DNA of 64,000 nucleotides. Source: Candidatus Planktophila lacus. GTDB taxonomy: Bacteria > Actinomycetota > Actinomycetes > Nanopelagicales > Nanopelagicaceae. Shown piece by piece: positions 8,465 through 16,674 of this stretch. Position numbers and translations under genes: made by a program. The notes under the pieces are model-generated. The model was not told where the DNA came from. It searched no databases and was given only the letters and a program-made list of their open reading frames with translations. The stretch covers positions 1,178,001-1,242,000 of the forward strand of contig NZ_CP016769.1 of assembly GCF_002287925.1 (NCBI RefSeq), in the 5' to 3' direction. How positions within the stretch are numbered: position 1 is the stretch's first letter; every line of letters begins with the position of its first letter.

Positions 8465-10143
8465 TTCTTCTTATAGCCTTTCGGACAAACTGGATTTACT
8501 GCGGTCACCTTCTTACTTGTCTTTCCCTTTAGGCAAGTGATTGAGCTCTTCTTGATCGCGGCCGGCTTCACCGGCACCACTGGGGCTGCTGCCTCTTGAG
8601 TCAGCTTTACTCTTACTGTTGGTGAAGAGAAGGTGAAGTTATAGGCGGCAAGATTGAGGAAACCATCTTTTTCGCGAACCAAAGTTGTGGCAATGTTCGG
8701 TTCGCCAGATTCAGAGACAATAGAAATAGTTGCGCCAATTGGCGCTTGCGAGAATCCGTATAGGCATCTTGCAACTACTGAACTCATCACTAAATCGTAA
8801 GTACCCTTGAATACATCCCCTGTAGAAGTTAAGTGCGGTGCTGCGACTTTATAATCCAACACACCTTCGTTTTTATCAAAGCTAGGTGGACCGTCTAAGT
8901 ACTGTGCAGCATTTGTTGAAACTACTCCAGCGAACCCATTACTCTTAGCAAAACATGGACTTTCATTTTTGGTGTCACCAAAAGAGATCATCGTCTTGAG
9001 CATCCAAGCTGTGGGCATACCTTGTGCTTTATCACCGATAACTGGAAGCCAATTAACAAACTCTTTCATTGTGTTGGCATTGTTACCATCATTGCCATCG
9101 CGTCGTAGAGCGATTTCTGAAAGTGGTTGATCTTTTGTGCCAAAAGTTGTGCTTCCCCAGTTGGGAATACCTGAATAGTAATTTTTTAGCCCTGCAGGCA
9201 TGGCGTCGTTATTAACCCAAACATCAATAAGTGGAACCTTGATTGCATTTGCCTGAACTGTAAGTAATTGAGTTCCGGCGGCTTCTTTTACCAATGTTAT
9301 TGATGGTGCCTTCATGCGTCCATGCAGCCAACCGTTTAACTGGTTGTTCATTCTAAATTGCAAACCGAATGCAACGTTTTGTGGAAGTGGAAAACCTTTT
9401 GCGCATTCGGTTACCGAAGACATAACGCATTTTCCTGTCTCTGGAGGATTTCCGACTGGCGCTCCAATTAACCAATCCGTTGTTGGATATTGCTTTGGAT
9501 CAGTAGACATTGAGCTAAAACCAAAAGTGCCTTTTTCTATAGCAATAGCAAATATTCCAGTCTGCATGCGTTGCATCAAGAATTTGGCAGTCGGTGAATT
9601 ATTGGTATCACGAACGCCGACCATTTCAGATTTAATTAAATATAAATCTCCACCAGCATGTGGCGCATCAGGAATTTTTACAAGTATCGCACCACCACCT
9701 GTTGGCAAATTCTGGGAAGGGTCGCCTTGAAAGTCGTACTTTCCTTTGTCAGCAAAGATTCCAGCTGGTTGAATGTCTAGTTCCTTGCCGTCATCGGTCT
9801 TAGCAAACACCTTGGTAATGCAGTCAACTGTGTTAACAGAGTCGCACTTTGGCAAGATTGCGCGGTAGAACTGTTTTGAAGTGAACTCACAACCTGATTG
9901 CCCAAGTGAAGAGCAAGCCGTTATTGATTCGACACCTTGCGCTGAGTTAACTTTAAAGCTAATGAATCCTGAGTTGAATCGAGTTATTTCTGCTGAATCT
10001 TGGAGTAAATATCCTTGGAAATTCTTAGCTGGAGCAGGAGACGCTAGATGCTGTTCATCATACGAATCTGCGCCATGGGCCAGCGTTGGAGCAATTAGCG
10101 CTACTGAAATCAGTAGAAGTACGAATTTTCCTAAACGCTTCAC
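8461..10143 (-). CDS. Secreted protein with two-Cys C-terminal tail (paralogue C)
   Basis: A 560-residue paralogue of A and B, function unknown. GTG start with a GGGGATC ribosome binding site. The signal peptide has cleavage near LAHGA. Shared blocks are NLPTGGGAILVKIPDAPHAG, GWLHGR, VAAPHL, GTYDLVMSSVVARCLYGF and a Pro/Val/Ala linker. The tail is ITCLKGK, KKVTAV, CPKGYKKK. It is probably the first gene of a C-B-A-membrane protein operon. A strong hairpin in the 123-base gap upstream separates it from paralogue D. Confidence 0.8.
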   Translation of the reverse strand: MKRLGKFVLLLISVALIAPTLAHGADSYDEQHLASPAPAKNFQGYLLQDSAEITRFNSGFISFKVNSAQGVESITACSSLGQSGCEFTSKQFYRAILPKCDSVNTVDCITKVFAKTDDGKELDIQPAGIFADKGKYDFQGDPSQNLPTGGGAILVKIPDAPHAGGDLYLIKSEMVGVRDTNNSPTAKFLMQRMQTGIFAIAIEKGTFGFSSMSTDPKQYPTTDWLIGAPVGNPPETGKCVMSSVTECAKGFPLPQNVAFGLQFRMNNQLNGWLHGRMKAPSITLVKEAAGTQLLTVQANAIKVPLIDVWVNNDAMPAGLKNYYSGIPNWGSTTFGTKDQPLSEIALRRDGNDGNNANTMKEFVNWLPVIGDKAQGMPTAWMLKTMISFGDTKNESPCFAKSNGFAGVVSTNAAQYLDGPPSFDKNEGVLDYKVAAPHLTSTGDVFKGTYDLVMSSVVARCLYGFSQAPIGATISIVSESGEPNIATTLVREKDGFLNLAAYNFTFSSPTVRVKLTQEAAAPVVPVKPAAIKKSSITCLKGKTSKKVTAVNPVCPKGYKKK

Positions 10144-10194
10144 GCGATCCCCAGTCTTAGAAGTTTTTTAGAGTACTTACGAAGAGACCGCCCC

Positions 10195-10220
10195 CGGTTC
10201 ACTAATCTCTTAGTGAACCG
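10195..10220 (-). terminator. Perfect 11-bp hairpin between secreted paralogues D and C
   Basis: Inverted repeat CGGTTCACTAA, loop TCTC, TTAGTGAACCG. It lies just downstream of the paralogue D stop codon on the minus strand. No U-run follows the stem, so it may be a 3'-end stabiliser or a weak or factor-dependent terminator rather than a classical intrinsic one. Confidence 0.4.
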
Positions 10221-10266
10221 AGGAACGGTTTTGCCCTCGTTTATCTATATGGAAGAAGTGTCGAAA

Positions 10267-12153
10267 CTACTTCTTCTTATAACCTGCTGGACATGCTGGC
10301 TTAACTGCAGTGATCTTCTTTACAGCCTTGCCCTTAACGCATGTGATGGTTGTCTTGTTCAAGATCTTGGCAGCAGGCTTGTAGCCCTTCTTGATGCCGA
10401 TCTTGAGCTTTGGACGTGAGTATTCGAAGCCAGATACATCAATGATGATTCGGCCGTTCTTCACGCTGATGTTCTTTAGGAAGGCTGCAGTTCCGCCTTC
10501 TTCTGTTGTTAGCGAGATTTCTAGAGCTGATGCAGCATCGTTTGGATTAGTCATACCCCAAAGAAGTGCAGCATCTGCTGTAGGAATTACCGCCTTGTAG
10601 AAGCCCTTGTTCACTGTCACACCATCTGGTGCAAAGTGAGGAGCAGCTGCGCGCCATGTGAATGCCTTATCCTCTTCGCTCCAGACTGGAGTTGAGAGTC
10701 CGCAGACACCGTTTGAGCCGACGTACATTCCACCGGAAGTACCTTCAACACCGAAGCCGGAGTTGTCGTCGTTGGCTGCCATAGCAATCATCTGGAATTG
10801 ACGAACGTTGGCCTTTGATACGCCTTCTTCGCCTTCGCAATCCTTAACGTTCTTCGCAAGAGGAACAGTTACAGGAGTACCTGTGATTGAGATTGCGTTG
10901 TATTCGCCACCTGGCTCTTGCTTAACAACGATATCTGTACCAACAGCAACGGTAACGCCAGTCTGCATTTCGCCGACGCGAACCTTAACTGTAATTACGA
11001 TATCTGAATCAAGGCTTACTGCATATGCCTTGTTACCGACCTGGCCTGCGAGGTTGGTCTTCTTATCAGCACCTGTAAGTGTTGGAAGAACATCGACGAA
11101 TAGCATGCTTGATACGAACTCGTTAGGAGTACGTGCTTCAACATAAAGTCCGTCATAACCAAGTGCGCCAAGGTTTAGACCTTGCCAATCAGGGTGTGTC
11201 CAGCGACCGACAAGTGCGCGACCGGCTTCAGCTGGCGTTCCAACGGCAACACCTGGAGCTGGTGCAAGTGGAGCTGTTGCAGCTAATTCAGTTGCTTCAG
11301 CAGTTGCGCTTTCGGTTGTTGGAGTTGTTGTAGTTGCAGCAGCTGCTGGATCAGCAGGAACTGCAGCAGGTGTACCGGCAACAGCCCAGCCGTTAACAAG
11401 TGCATCACGAGTTACCCAGATAGGAATGATAATTCCTTCGGTAGCCTTAAATGTCTTGGTAGCAGCATCGTAAGTAGTTCCCCACACTGGACGCTGTTGA
11501 GTTGCTGACAGTTCAGCAAGATCAATAAATGTCACGCCAGTAAAGTTAGCAATCTGCTTTGCTGCATCTGCAGCTGTTGGATAGAAGAAGAAGAACTTAA
11601 CTTCATTATCTTGCACGAAGGCAACTGAGCCCTTGTAGCAAGCACCAAATGTTGATTTAGTTGATGACTTAGTCGCTGGATTAAAGCAATCCATTGGATA
11701 GCTATAGAAATCTAGCGGCTTGTTAATGTCATAGGTCTTTGTTTTTGGATCAAACTTCGCACCCTGTTCTGGGTGATTAGCTGTCCCGAAAAGTGAAGAG
11801 AGATCCTGCATTACGTATTTGCCTGAAGCAAGTACATCGCGCTGGTATTGAGACATCCACCAGTTGTTGTCGATTACTTTTCCACCCTTGATCTGTGCAA
11901 CTGGTGCAAAGAAATCAACTGGTGTCTTCTTAGCTGGAACTTCTGCTCCGCTTGGCACATAGGTCAAAGGAATTTTCTGTCCTGAACCTGTGGCAATTGT
12001 TACTGATTCGATGCAATAAATACCGTTTTGAATTACACAGGCATTCATTGGTGACTTAGGCAGGCGGATGGTTGCAGCACTTGCTGAAGTAGCAGTGAGC
12101 AATCCCGCGAGCATTGCTAGGGACGCAGCCCCAGCGATTAGCTTCTTTTTCAC
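10267..12153 (-). CDS. Secreted protein with two-Cys C-terminal tail (paralogue D, divergent)
   Basis: A 628-residue exported protein, function unknown, and the most divergent of the four. GTG start. The signal peptide has cleavage near ASAAT. Residues about 275-315 are an Ala/Thr-rich low-complexity linker (PAAAATTTTPTTES). The C-terminal module (AAAPHFAPDG, KGFYKAVIP, VSGFEYSRPKLKIGI) aligns by eye with the corresponding part of A-C. The tail is ITCVKGK, KKITAV, CPAGYKKK, here without a Pro-rich spacer. It has its own upstream region with competing hairpins, and downstream the sequence continues to paralogue C after a hairpin. Confidence 0.78.
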   Translation of the reverse strand: MKKKLIAGAASLAMLAGLLTATSASAATIRLPKSPMNACVIQNGIYCIESVTIATGSGQKIPLTYVPSGAEVPAKKTPVDFFAPVAQIKGGKVIDNNWWMSQYQRDVLASGKYVMQDLSSLFGTANHPEQGAKFDPKTKTYDINKPLDFYSYPMDCFNPATKSSTKSTFGACYKGSVAFVQDNEVKFFFFYPTAADAAKQIANFTGVTFIDLAELSATQQRPVWGTTYDAATKTFKATEGIIIPIWVTRDALVNGWAVAGTPAAVPADPAAAATTTTPTTESATAEATELAATAPLAPAPGVAVGTPAEAGRALVGRWTHPDWQGLNLGALGYDGLYVEARTPNEFVSSMLFVDVLPTLTGADKKTNLAGQVGNKAYAVSLDSDIVITVKVRVGEMQTGVTVAVGTDIVVKQEPGGEYNAISITGTPVTVPLAKNVKDCEGEEGVSKANVRQFQMIAMAANDDNSGFGVEGTSGGMYVGSNGVCGLSTPVWSEEDKAFTWRAAAPHFAPDGVTVNKGFYKAVIPTADAALLWGMTNPNDAASALEISLTTEEGGTAAFLKNISVKNGRIIIDVSGFEYSRPKLKIGIKKGYKPAAKILNKTTITCVKGKAVKKITAVKPACPAGYKKK

Positions 12154-12157
12154 ATTT

Positions 12158-12218
12158 CCCCCATAGAGATAGGTGAAGCCACGGGTATGGCTTCATAGTG
12201 GTTACCGCACTATGGGGG
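12158..12218 (-). promoter_or_regulatory. Leader with mutually exclusive hairpins covering the paralogue D ribosome binding site
   Basis: On the transcript the leader begins CCCCCATAG and ends CTATGGGGG just four bases before the GTG start, a perfect 9-bp pairing that would hide the GGGGG ribosome binding site. The same 5' segment can instead form CATAGTG/CACTATG (12194-12200 with 12208-12214). A separate 8-bp hairpin (12174-12181 with 12188-12195) lies between. The outer and alternative stems share bases 12210-12214, so they cannot coexist. This is an on/off arrangement typical of RNA switches or thermosensors; function is inferred. Confidence 0.45.
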
Positions 12219-12220
12219 CT

Positions 12221-12226
12221 AATTTA
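12221..12226 (-). promoter_or_regulatory. Possible -10 element for secreted paralogue D
   Basis: TAAATT on the minus strand, about seven bases before the run CCCCCATAG that would then be the 5' end of the leader. No convincing -35 is present; TTTACC lies 15 bases upstream. Confidence 0.3.
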
Positions 12227-12258
12227 TGCGCTTTGGGGGCAGGTAAAAAGGGGGTTTC

Positions 12259-12906
12259 CTATCGGAGTTGAGCTAAGTACCAGTTCCACTGCCACGTCTC
12301 ACGCGGAGAAGTCTCCAAAGAATCCTTGAATTCAGGGAAGGTATAGACCAGCAGCGCAGTGCCTCCAGGCAGAACGGTTGTTGGCCGTGAGTCGCTGACG
12401 ATTGGGGTGTGATTGGTGAAGATGCCCAATGATGGCGCAGTCGAAATCAAATCTTGAGTGTTGTTCTGCAGACTTAAAACCCAAGTAACCGGACACTGTC
12501 CTCTGCCACAACGTTCCCAAGAAATCTTCAGACCATTTGCCGTTAAACCACCGAGAGTGTCACCGATTCCACCAGCACCACTAATAGCACCGAGATCGCC
12601 AACGCTCTGTTCCCATGTAACTGGGTAATCAGATTGCAGGCCAACGATCTCCGGCTGGCTATTTGAATTAGCGCCGGTAACTCCGTTATCAGAGGCCACA
12701 ATAATTGGGGCTGGCTTTTGAATTACTTCATAAATTCCAATACTGGCCGCACCAACGGCAATTACACCAAGTAAGGCAACAAGTGCGCGACGAATTCTTT
12801 GGCGACGCACTTTGGCGATAATAATCGGAGCGAGGTCACGATTTTCAAGGACGCCAAGTGCCATCCACTGCATCTCGCGTTTAATTAGCGGATCTACATC
12901 ACTCAT
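12259..12906 (-). CDS. Putative membrane-anchored anti-sigma factor
   Basis: A 215-residue protein with a short cytoplasmic N-terminus (about 1-38, basic RRQRIRR before the membrane), one transmembrane helix (about 40-62) and an exported domain of about 150 residues with a single Cys pair (CGRGQC). No zinc anti-sigma motif (HxxxCxxC) is visible. The assignment rests on position: its ATG overlaps the end of an ECF-type sigma gene by eight bases, the usual arrangement for a sigma/anti-sigma pair, and the topology fits an envelope sensor. It could be an unrelated envelope protein. Confidence 0.6.
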   Translation of the reverse strand: MSDVDPLIKREMQWMALGVLENRDLAPIIIAKVRRQRIRRALVALLGVIAVGAASIGIYEVIQKPAPIIVASDNGVTGANSNSQPEIVGLQSDYPVTWEQSVGDLGAISGAGGIGDTLGGLTANGLKISWERCGRGQCPVTWVLSLQNNTQDLISTAPSLGIFTNHTPIVSDSRPTTVLPGGTALLVYTFPEFKDSLETSPRETWQWNWYLAQLR

Positions 12907-13501
12907 TGTTATCCACCACTTCTGCGATTACGGTTTCGATTTCAGATGGTCGCTGAGAACTTCCAGTCAACTCTTTATTTGCGGACTTTTCTAGCTCTGG
13001 AACTAACTCGACATATGCGGCTACCGCTGCTTTGCCGCGGGCTAAGTGTGAAGCTGCAGTGCCCATTGGAATCTGCAGAACGTCAGCGACTTCGCGCAAG
13101 ACCATGCCGTGCTCGTAAATCAAAACTAGAACTGCGCGTTGTGCCGCACTCAGCGACTTTAGGGCTGCTTGGACAAGTAAGCGCTGAGTTACATCATCTG
13201 TTTGATCAACTAAGTCGCGAATATTTTCAGCCAGATCCCAGGAAGTTTCCTTCTCTTGCTGACGGCGCAACCATTTGCGACGCATATCTGCATGCTTGCT
13301 AACCATTACACGCATTAAATATGCCTCAGGATTTTCGTGGCTGCGGATCTTGCTCCAGCGCTTGTAAACATCTGCCAGCGCTTCTTGCAGAACATCTTCG
13401 GCGTTCTGGGTATCAAAACAAATTACCTTTGCAGCACGCAGAAACGCCTTCTGGTTTTCGCGTAACCAGAGGGTGAACTCAACTTGGTTCTGTTGGCTCA
13501 T
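12899..13501 (-). CDS. ECF-type (SigE-family) RNA polymerase sigma factor
   Basis: A 200-residue sigma-70 family regulator with regions 2 and 4 only. Region 2 is about 20-90 (DTQNAEDVLQEALADVYKRW, then AYLMRVMVSKHADMRRKW). Region 4 helix-turn-helix is about 120-175 (LSAAQRAVLVLIYEHGM, EVADVLQIPMGTAASHLARG). A GTG two codons upstream is possible, but GGAG five bases before the ATG at 13501 favours this start. It probably directs transcription of envelope or secreted-protein genes in response to the adjacent membrane protein; the four secreted paralogues immediately downstream are obvious candidates, though no shared promoter motif was proved. Confidence 0.85.
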   Translation of the reverse strand: MSQQNQVEFTLWLRENQKAFLRAAKVICFDTQNAEDVLQEALADVYKRWSKIRSHENPEAYLMRVMVSKHADMRRKWLRRQQEKETSWDLAENIRDLVDQTDDVTQRLLVQAALKSLSAAQRAVLVLIYEHGMVLREVADVLQIPMGTAASHLARGKAAVAAYVELVPELEKSANKELTGSSQRPSEIETVIAEVVDNNE

Positions 13502-13522
13502 GCGCACTCCATGAGAGGAAGG

Positions 13523-14686
13523 TTACCTGCTTGCTGCACCAAAGAGCGAGGTCGCCAGCAATACTGATAGCCCGATAAATACTCCGCTTGCGCCAGCCGA
13601 TGCGGCGAGTGCGCCTGCGGCGGCCGGTACTAAAAATTGTCCAAAGCGATTACCCATTAAGCGCGCTGAGACGGCTAGCGCTCGTTCATTAGCGGCAGTC
13701 TTTTGTGAAACCAAGGACATTGTTAACGGTTGGCCAATTCCAAGTGAAAATCCTGCGATAAAGACAATGGCGCCAAGAGTTAGTGGTGTTTTTGCAAAAG
13801 CCATACCTGCACAAGCAATAACAGAGACTGTGGTGCTGACCATCAACAATTGATACGTAGAAAAACGTGCGCTTAGCCGGCCGAGGAAGAAGCGAGAGAT
13901 CATCGTTGTACCGGCACGAATGGCCAGAATGATTCCGATCGCATAGGGAGAGAAATTATTCTCTGTGCCGAAGAGCGGTAAGAAAACAACAAGAACATCG
14001 GCAACTGACGAGATAGCTAGTGAGACATAGATTGCAGCCAAAATGCCAGGCTTCTTTAGTAGCGCAATCGCTGCGGTATAGGTGCCTTCATCAGATTTAG
14101 CTTCAACGCTTGGCTTCTCCTTGCGCCATCTGATAACCGGCACTAGTGCAACCACACAAAGAACAAAGCCTAAAAGAAAAGCGTTAGATGTTGATTTAGG
14201 AAGTGTTCCATCGGAACCCGCAACAAGTGCAGCCACTAGCGGTCCAATTAAATGTCCAAGAGATGCGCTAAATGTGTAGTAGCCAAAGTATCTGTCGTAA
14301 TTTTCGCGAGGTGCCCGAAGTGCAACCATAGATTGGCCACCCACCATACAAGCCAGATGCGATATGCCAGCAAAGGCGGTTGCGATTGCGAGAGTAAAGA
14401 CCGAGTTAGCAAAGATTAGGGCTACGGCTGTTAGCGCCATGGAAATAGTTCCGGCGATTATGAACTTACCTTCACCGATCTTTCCTACTAATCGGCCAAA
14501 TTGCAGCGCCAATAAAACCGGAAAGAGTGCGTAGAGCGCGGCAACTACACCGATTTCATAAGTGCTGGCATCTAATTCAATCGCTCGATAGGTAATCATC
14601 GGGCGAAGAACGTAGATCGTGGCCTGAGTAAGGGTAGAACTCAATAAGAGCGGACGCGCCCACGGCAAAAGTTTTTGGGACGCCAT
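13523..14686 (-). CDS. MFS transporter
   Basis: A 387-residue major facilitator superfamily permease with about 11-12 hydrophobic helices and no signal peptide. Family hallmarks include the charged loop after helix 2 (FGRLVGKIGEGKF) and its counterpart in the second half (RFFLGRLSARFSTYQ). The substrate cannot be inferred. It starts directly after the tctA stop codon without a gap, so it is probably the last gene of a tctC-tctB-tctA-MFS operon. It may export a product of, or act in parallel with, the imported carboxylate. Confidence 0.85.
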   Translation of the reverse strand: MASQKLLPWARPLLLSSTLTQATIYVLRPMITYRAIELDASTYEIGVVAALYALFPVLLALQFGRLVGKIGEGKFIIAGTISMALTAVALIFANSVFTLAIATAFAGISHLACMVGGQSMVALRAPRENYDRYFGYYTFSASLGHLIGPLVAALVAGSDGTLPKSTSNAFLLGFVLCVVALVPVIRWRKEKPSVEAKSDEGTYTAAIALLKKPGILAAIYVSLAISSVADVLVVFLPLFGTENNFSPYAIGIILAIRAGTTMISRFFLGRLSARFSTYQLLMVSTTVSVIACAGMAFAKTPLTLGAIVFIAGFSLGIGQPLTMSLVSQKTAANERALAVSARLMGNRFGQFLVPAAAGALAASAGASGVFIGLSVLLATSLFGAASR

Positions 14687-16183
14687 TTACTTCTTTAGTG
14701 CAAGCTTCTTCTTAAAGTTCCAGATCATCGGACCGATAATCACAATAAGGAGGATTACGTAGAGGATTTTTGACATTGGAGTTGCATATAGCGCGCTAAG
14801 TTCGCCACCGCTGATCTGCAGCGCACGACGCATCTGAAGCTCAGCCATCGGCCCAAGAATTAGTCCAATAATTAGCGGTGTAATTGGAACTCCAAAACGG
14901 CGGAAGGCAAAACCGATTACACCAACACCCAGCGCGATCCAGAGATCAAAGATTGCATTGTTCGCAACGTACGCGCCCATCAATGCGAAGGCGGTGATTC
15001 CGGAGAAGAGATAAGGGCGTGGAATATTTAGAAGTTTTGCCCAGACGCGCACTAGCGGCAGATTAAGCGCCAGGAGCAAGGTGTTTCCGATAAAGAGCGA
15101 AGCGATTAAGGTCCAGACGATTTCAGGGTTTGTTGTAAATAGCAGCGGACCAGGTTGAATGTTGTAAGTCTGAAGAGCGACCAGAATTACTGCAGCAGTT
15201 GCAGATGTTGGAAGTCCAAGTGCAAGAAGTGGAACAAGAGCACCAGCGGCATTTGCATTGTTAGCAGCCTCTGGGCCTGCTACGCCTTCAATGGCGCCAT
15301 GACCAAACTCCTCTTTATTCTTCGATAAAGATTTCTCTGCCGCATAACTTAAAAATGTTGGGACTTCAGAGCCTCCGGCAGGGATAACGCCTAATGGAAA
15401 ACCAATCGCTGTTCCGCGAAGCCAGGGGCGCCAAGAACGTTTGAAGTCTTGGCGAGACATAATCGCCTTGCCCTTCATCGGAATGATCGACCAACCAGTT
15501 GCCTTCGCGCGGCCTGCGATATACAAAGCCTCGCCAAGTGCAAATAGCGAAACGATTACAGTCACTGTTTCAATTCCATCGATTGCTTGCAGGCTTCCAA
15601 AAGTTAGGCGAACTGCGCCAGATTGCAGATCAGAACCAACCAAGCCAATAACTAGGCCTACGCCAAGGGATGCCATACCGCGCAACATTGAATTTCCTAA
15701 GAGCGTTCCGACCGTTGTAAAAGCGATCAACATCAGCGCAAAGAAATCTGCCGCCGTAACTTTAAAGGCCCACTCGGCAAGTGAGGGGGCGGTAAATGCC
15801 AAGATCGCAGTTGCGATTGTGCCTGCGATGAATGAACCAATAGCTGCAGTCGCAAGGGCAGAACCAGCGCGTCCACGCTTTGCCATTTGATGGCCTTCGA
15901 GCGCTGTTATTACTGAACCGGATTCACCAGGAGTATTTAATAAAATCGAAGTTGTCGATCCGCCATACATGGCGCCGTAGTAAATAGCAGCAAACATAAT
16001 TAGCGCAGATGCCGGGCTAACTGAATAAGTAATTGGCAACAAGAGTGCGATAGCAAGTGCGGGTCCGATACCGGGAAGAACTCCGACCAGCGTTCCAAGG
16101 ATTGTTCCGAGTAGACCGAAAAGTAGATTGTTTAGGGTAAGGGCTGAGGCGAAGCCCTCCATAAGCGAGTTAAAACTACTCAT
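14687..16183 (-). CDS. tctA: Tripartite tricarboxylate transporter, large membrane subunit TctA
   Basis: Large permease subunit of the TTT family, which imports carboxylates (citrate, terephthalate, other organic acids) using an ion gradient and an extracytoplasmic binding protein. The 498 residues form about 11-12 helices. The conserved [18 protein letters not shown] block is at about residue 28-45, with a repeat-like [18 protein letters not shown] near 262. The start overlaps the tctB stop by four bases. The substrate is not predictable from the permease. Confidence 0.93.
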   Translation of the reverse strand: MSSFNSLMEGFASALTLNNLLFGLLGTILGTLVGVLPGIGPALAIALLLPITYSVSPASALIMFAAIYYGAMYGGSTTSILLNTPGESGSVITALEGHQMAKRGRAGSALATAAIGSFIAGTIATAILAFTAPSLAEWAFKVTAADFFALMLIAFTTVGTLLGNSMLRGMASLGVGLVIGLVGSDLQSGAVRLTFGSLQAIDGIETVTVIVSLFALGEALYIAGRAKATGWSIIPMKGKAIMSRQDFKRSWRPWLRGTAIGFPLGVIPAGGSEVPTFLSYAAEKSLSKNKEEFGHGAIEGVAGPEAANNANAAGALVPLLALGLPTSATAAVILVALQTYNIQPGPLLFTTNPEIVWTLIASLFIGNTLLLALNLPLVRVWAKLLNIPRPYLFSGITAFALMGAYVANNAIFDLWIALGVGVIGFAFRRFGVPITPLIIGLILGPMAELQMRRALQISGGELSALYATPMSKILYVILLIVIIGPMIWNFKKKLALKK

Positions 16184-16668
16184 TCAAAGATCCCCAGGAT
16201 TCCTGCTGGAAGGCCAACGTTTAGACCTTTAGAAAATGCAAAATAAACGATAAAAGAGAAGATGATCGAGATAAGTAAATTCTTAAGTAGATTTTTGGCA
16301 CCGTATGCAAAGGCGACGCCAAAGAACACCACTGTGCTCGCGATGATAAATCCAGCACGCTCAATTAAAAGTGGGTAGGTCAACATTGAGCCGGCGACCA
16401 TGGCTAAAGATTTAAAGTCTGTCTTTTCAACTATTTCGCCGAACTCGGTTCCTTCAGGTACGCCGAGATTTCCGCGGAAAATTTGTACAAATAAACCCAG
16501 AGAAATAAAAATGACAAAACCGCTTACTACGTAAGGAAAAATTTGCGGACCAACGGTTCCAGATCCCGGTGGAACTAACATCTTGGAAGTGTCGTATAGA
16601 ACGACCAACCCAAGAATTAGGAGAGAGCCCGCAAAAGCGAGCTCTCCCCCAATCTTCTTAGATTTCAA
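16180..16668 (-). CDS. tctB: Tripartite tricarboxylate transporter, small membrane subunit TctB
   Basis: A 162-residue small permease subunit with four predicted helices and the family's PxxGSGTVGPQIFPYVV segment near the N-terminus. The start is TTG; an in-frame stop lies three codons upstream, so little choice exists, and no strong ribosome binding site is visible. It sits between the binding protein and TctA, the normal order. Confidence 0.88.
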   Translation of the reverse strand: MKSKKIGGELAFAGSLLILGLVVLYDTSKMLVPPGSGTVGPQIFPYVVSGFVIFISLGLFVQIFRGNLGVPEGTEFGEIVEKTDFKSLAMVAGSMLTYPLLIERAGFIIASTVVFFGVAFAYGAKNLLKNLLISIIFSFIVYFAFSKGLNVGLPAGILGIFE

Positions 16669-16674
16669 GAGGAC

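Noticed and set aside
9314-9730. 138-residue plus-strand frame over secreted paralogue C
   Set aside because: Antisense to a gene with signal peptide, paralogues and operon context; no sign of coding on this strand.
11133-11333. Leu/Gln-rich plus-strand frame in secreted paralogue D
   Set aside because: It is the antisense of an Ala/Thr-rich linker; low complexity creates an open frame by chance.
15441-15890. 149-residue plus-strand open frame inside tctA
   Set aside because: It lies wholly within a clear TctA gene on the other strand, has biased composition (Ala, Ile, Pro) and no ribosome binding site or family likeness.
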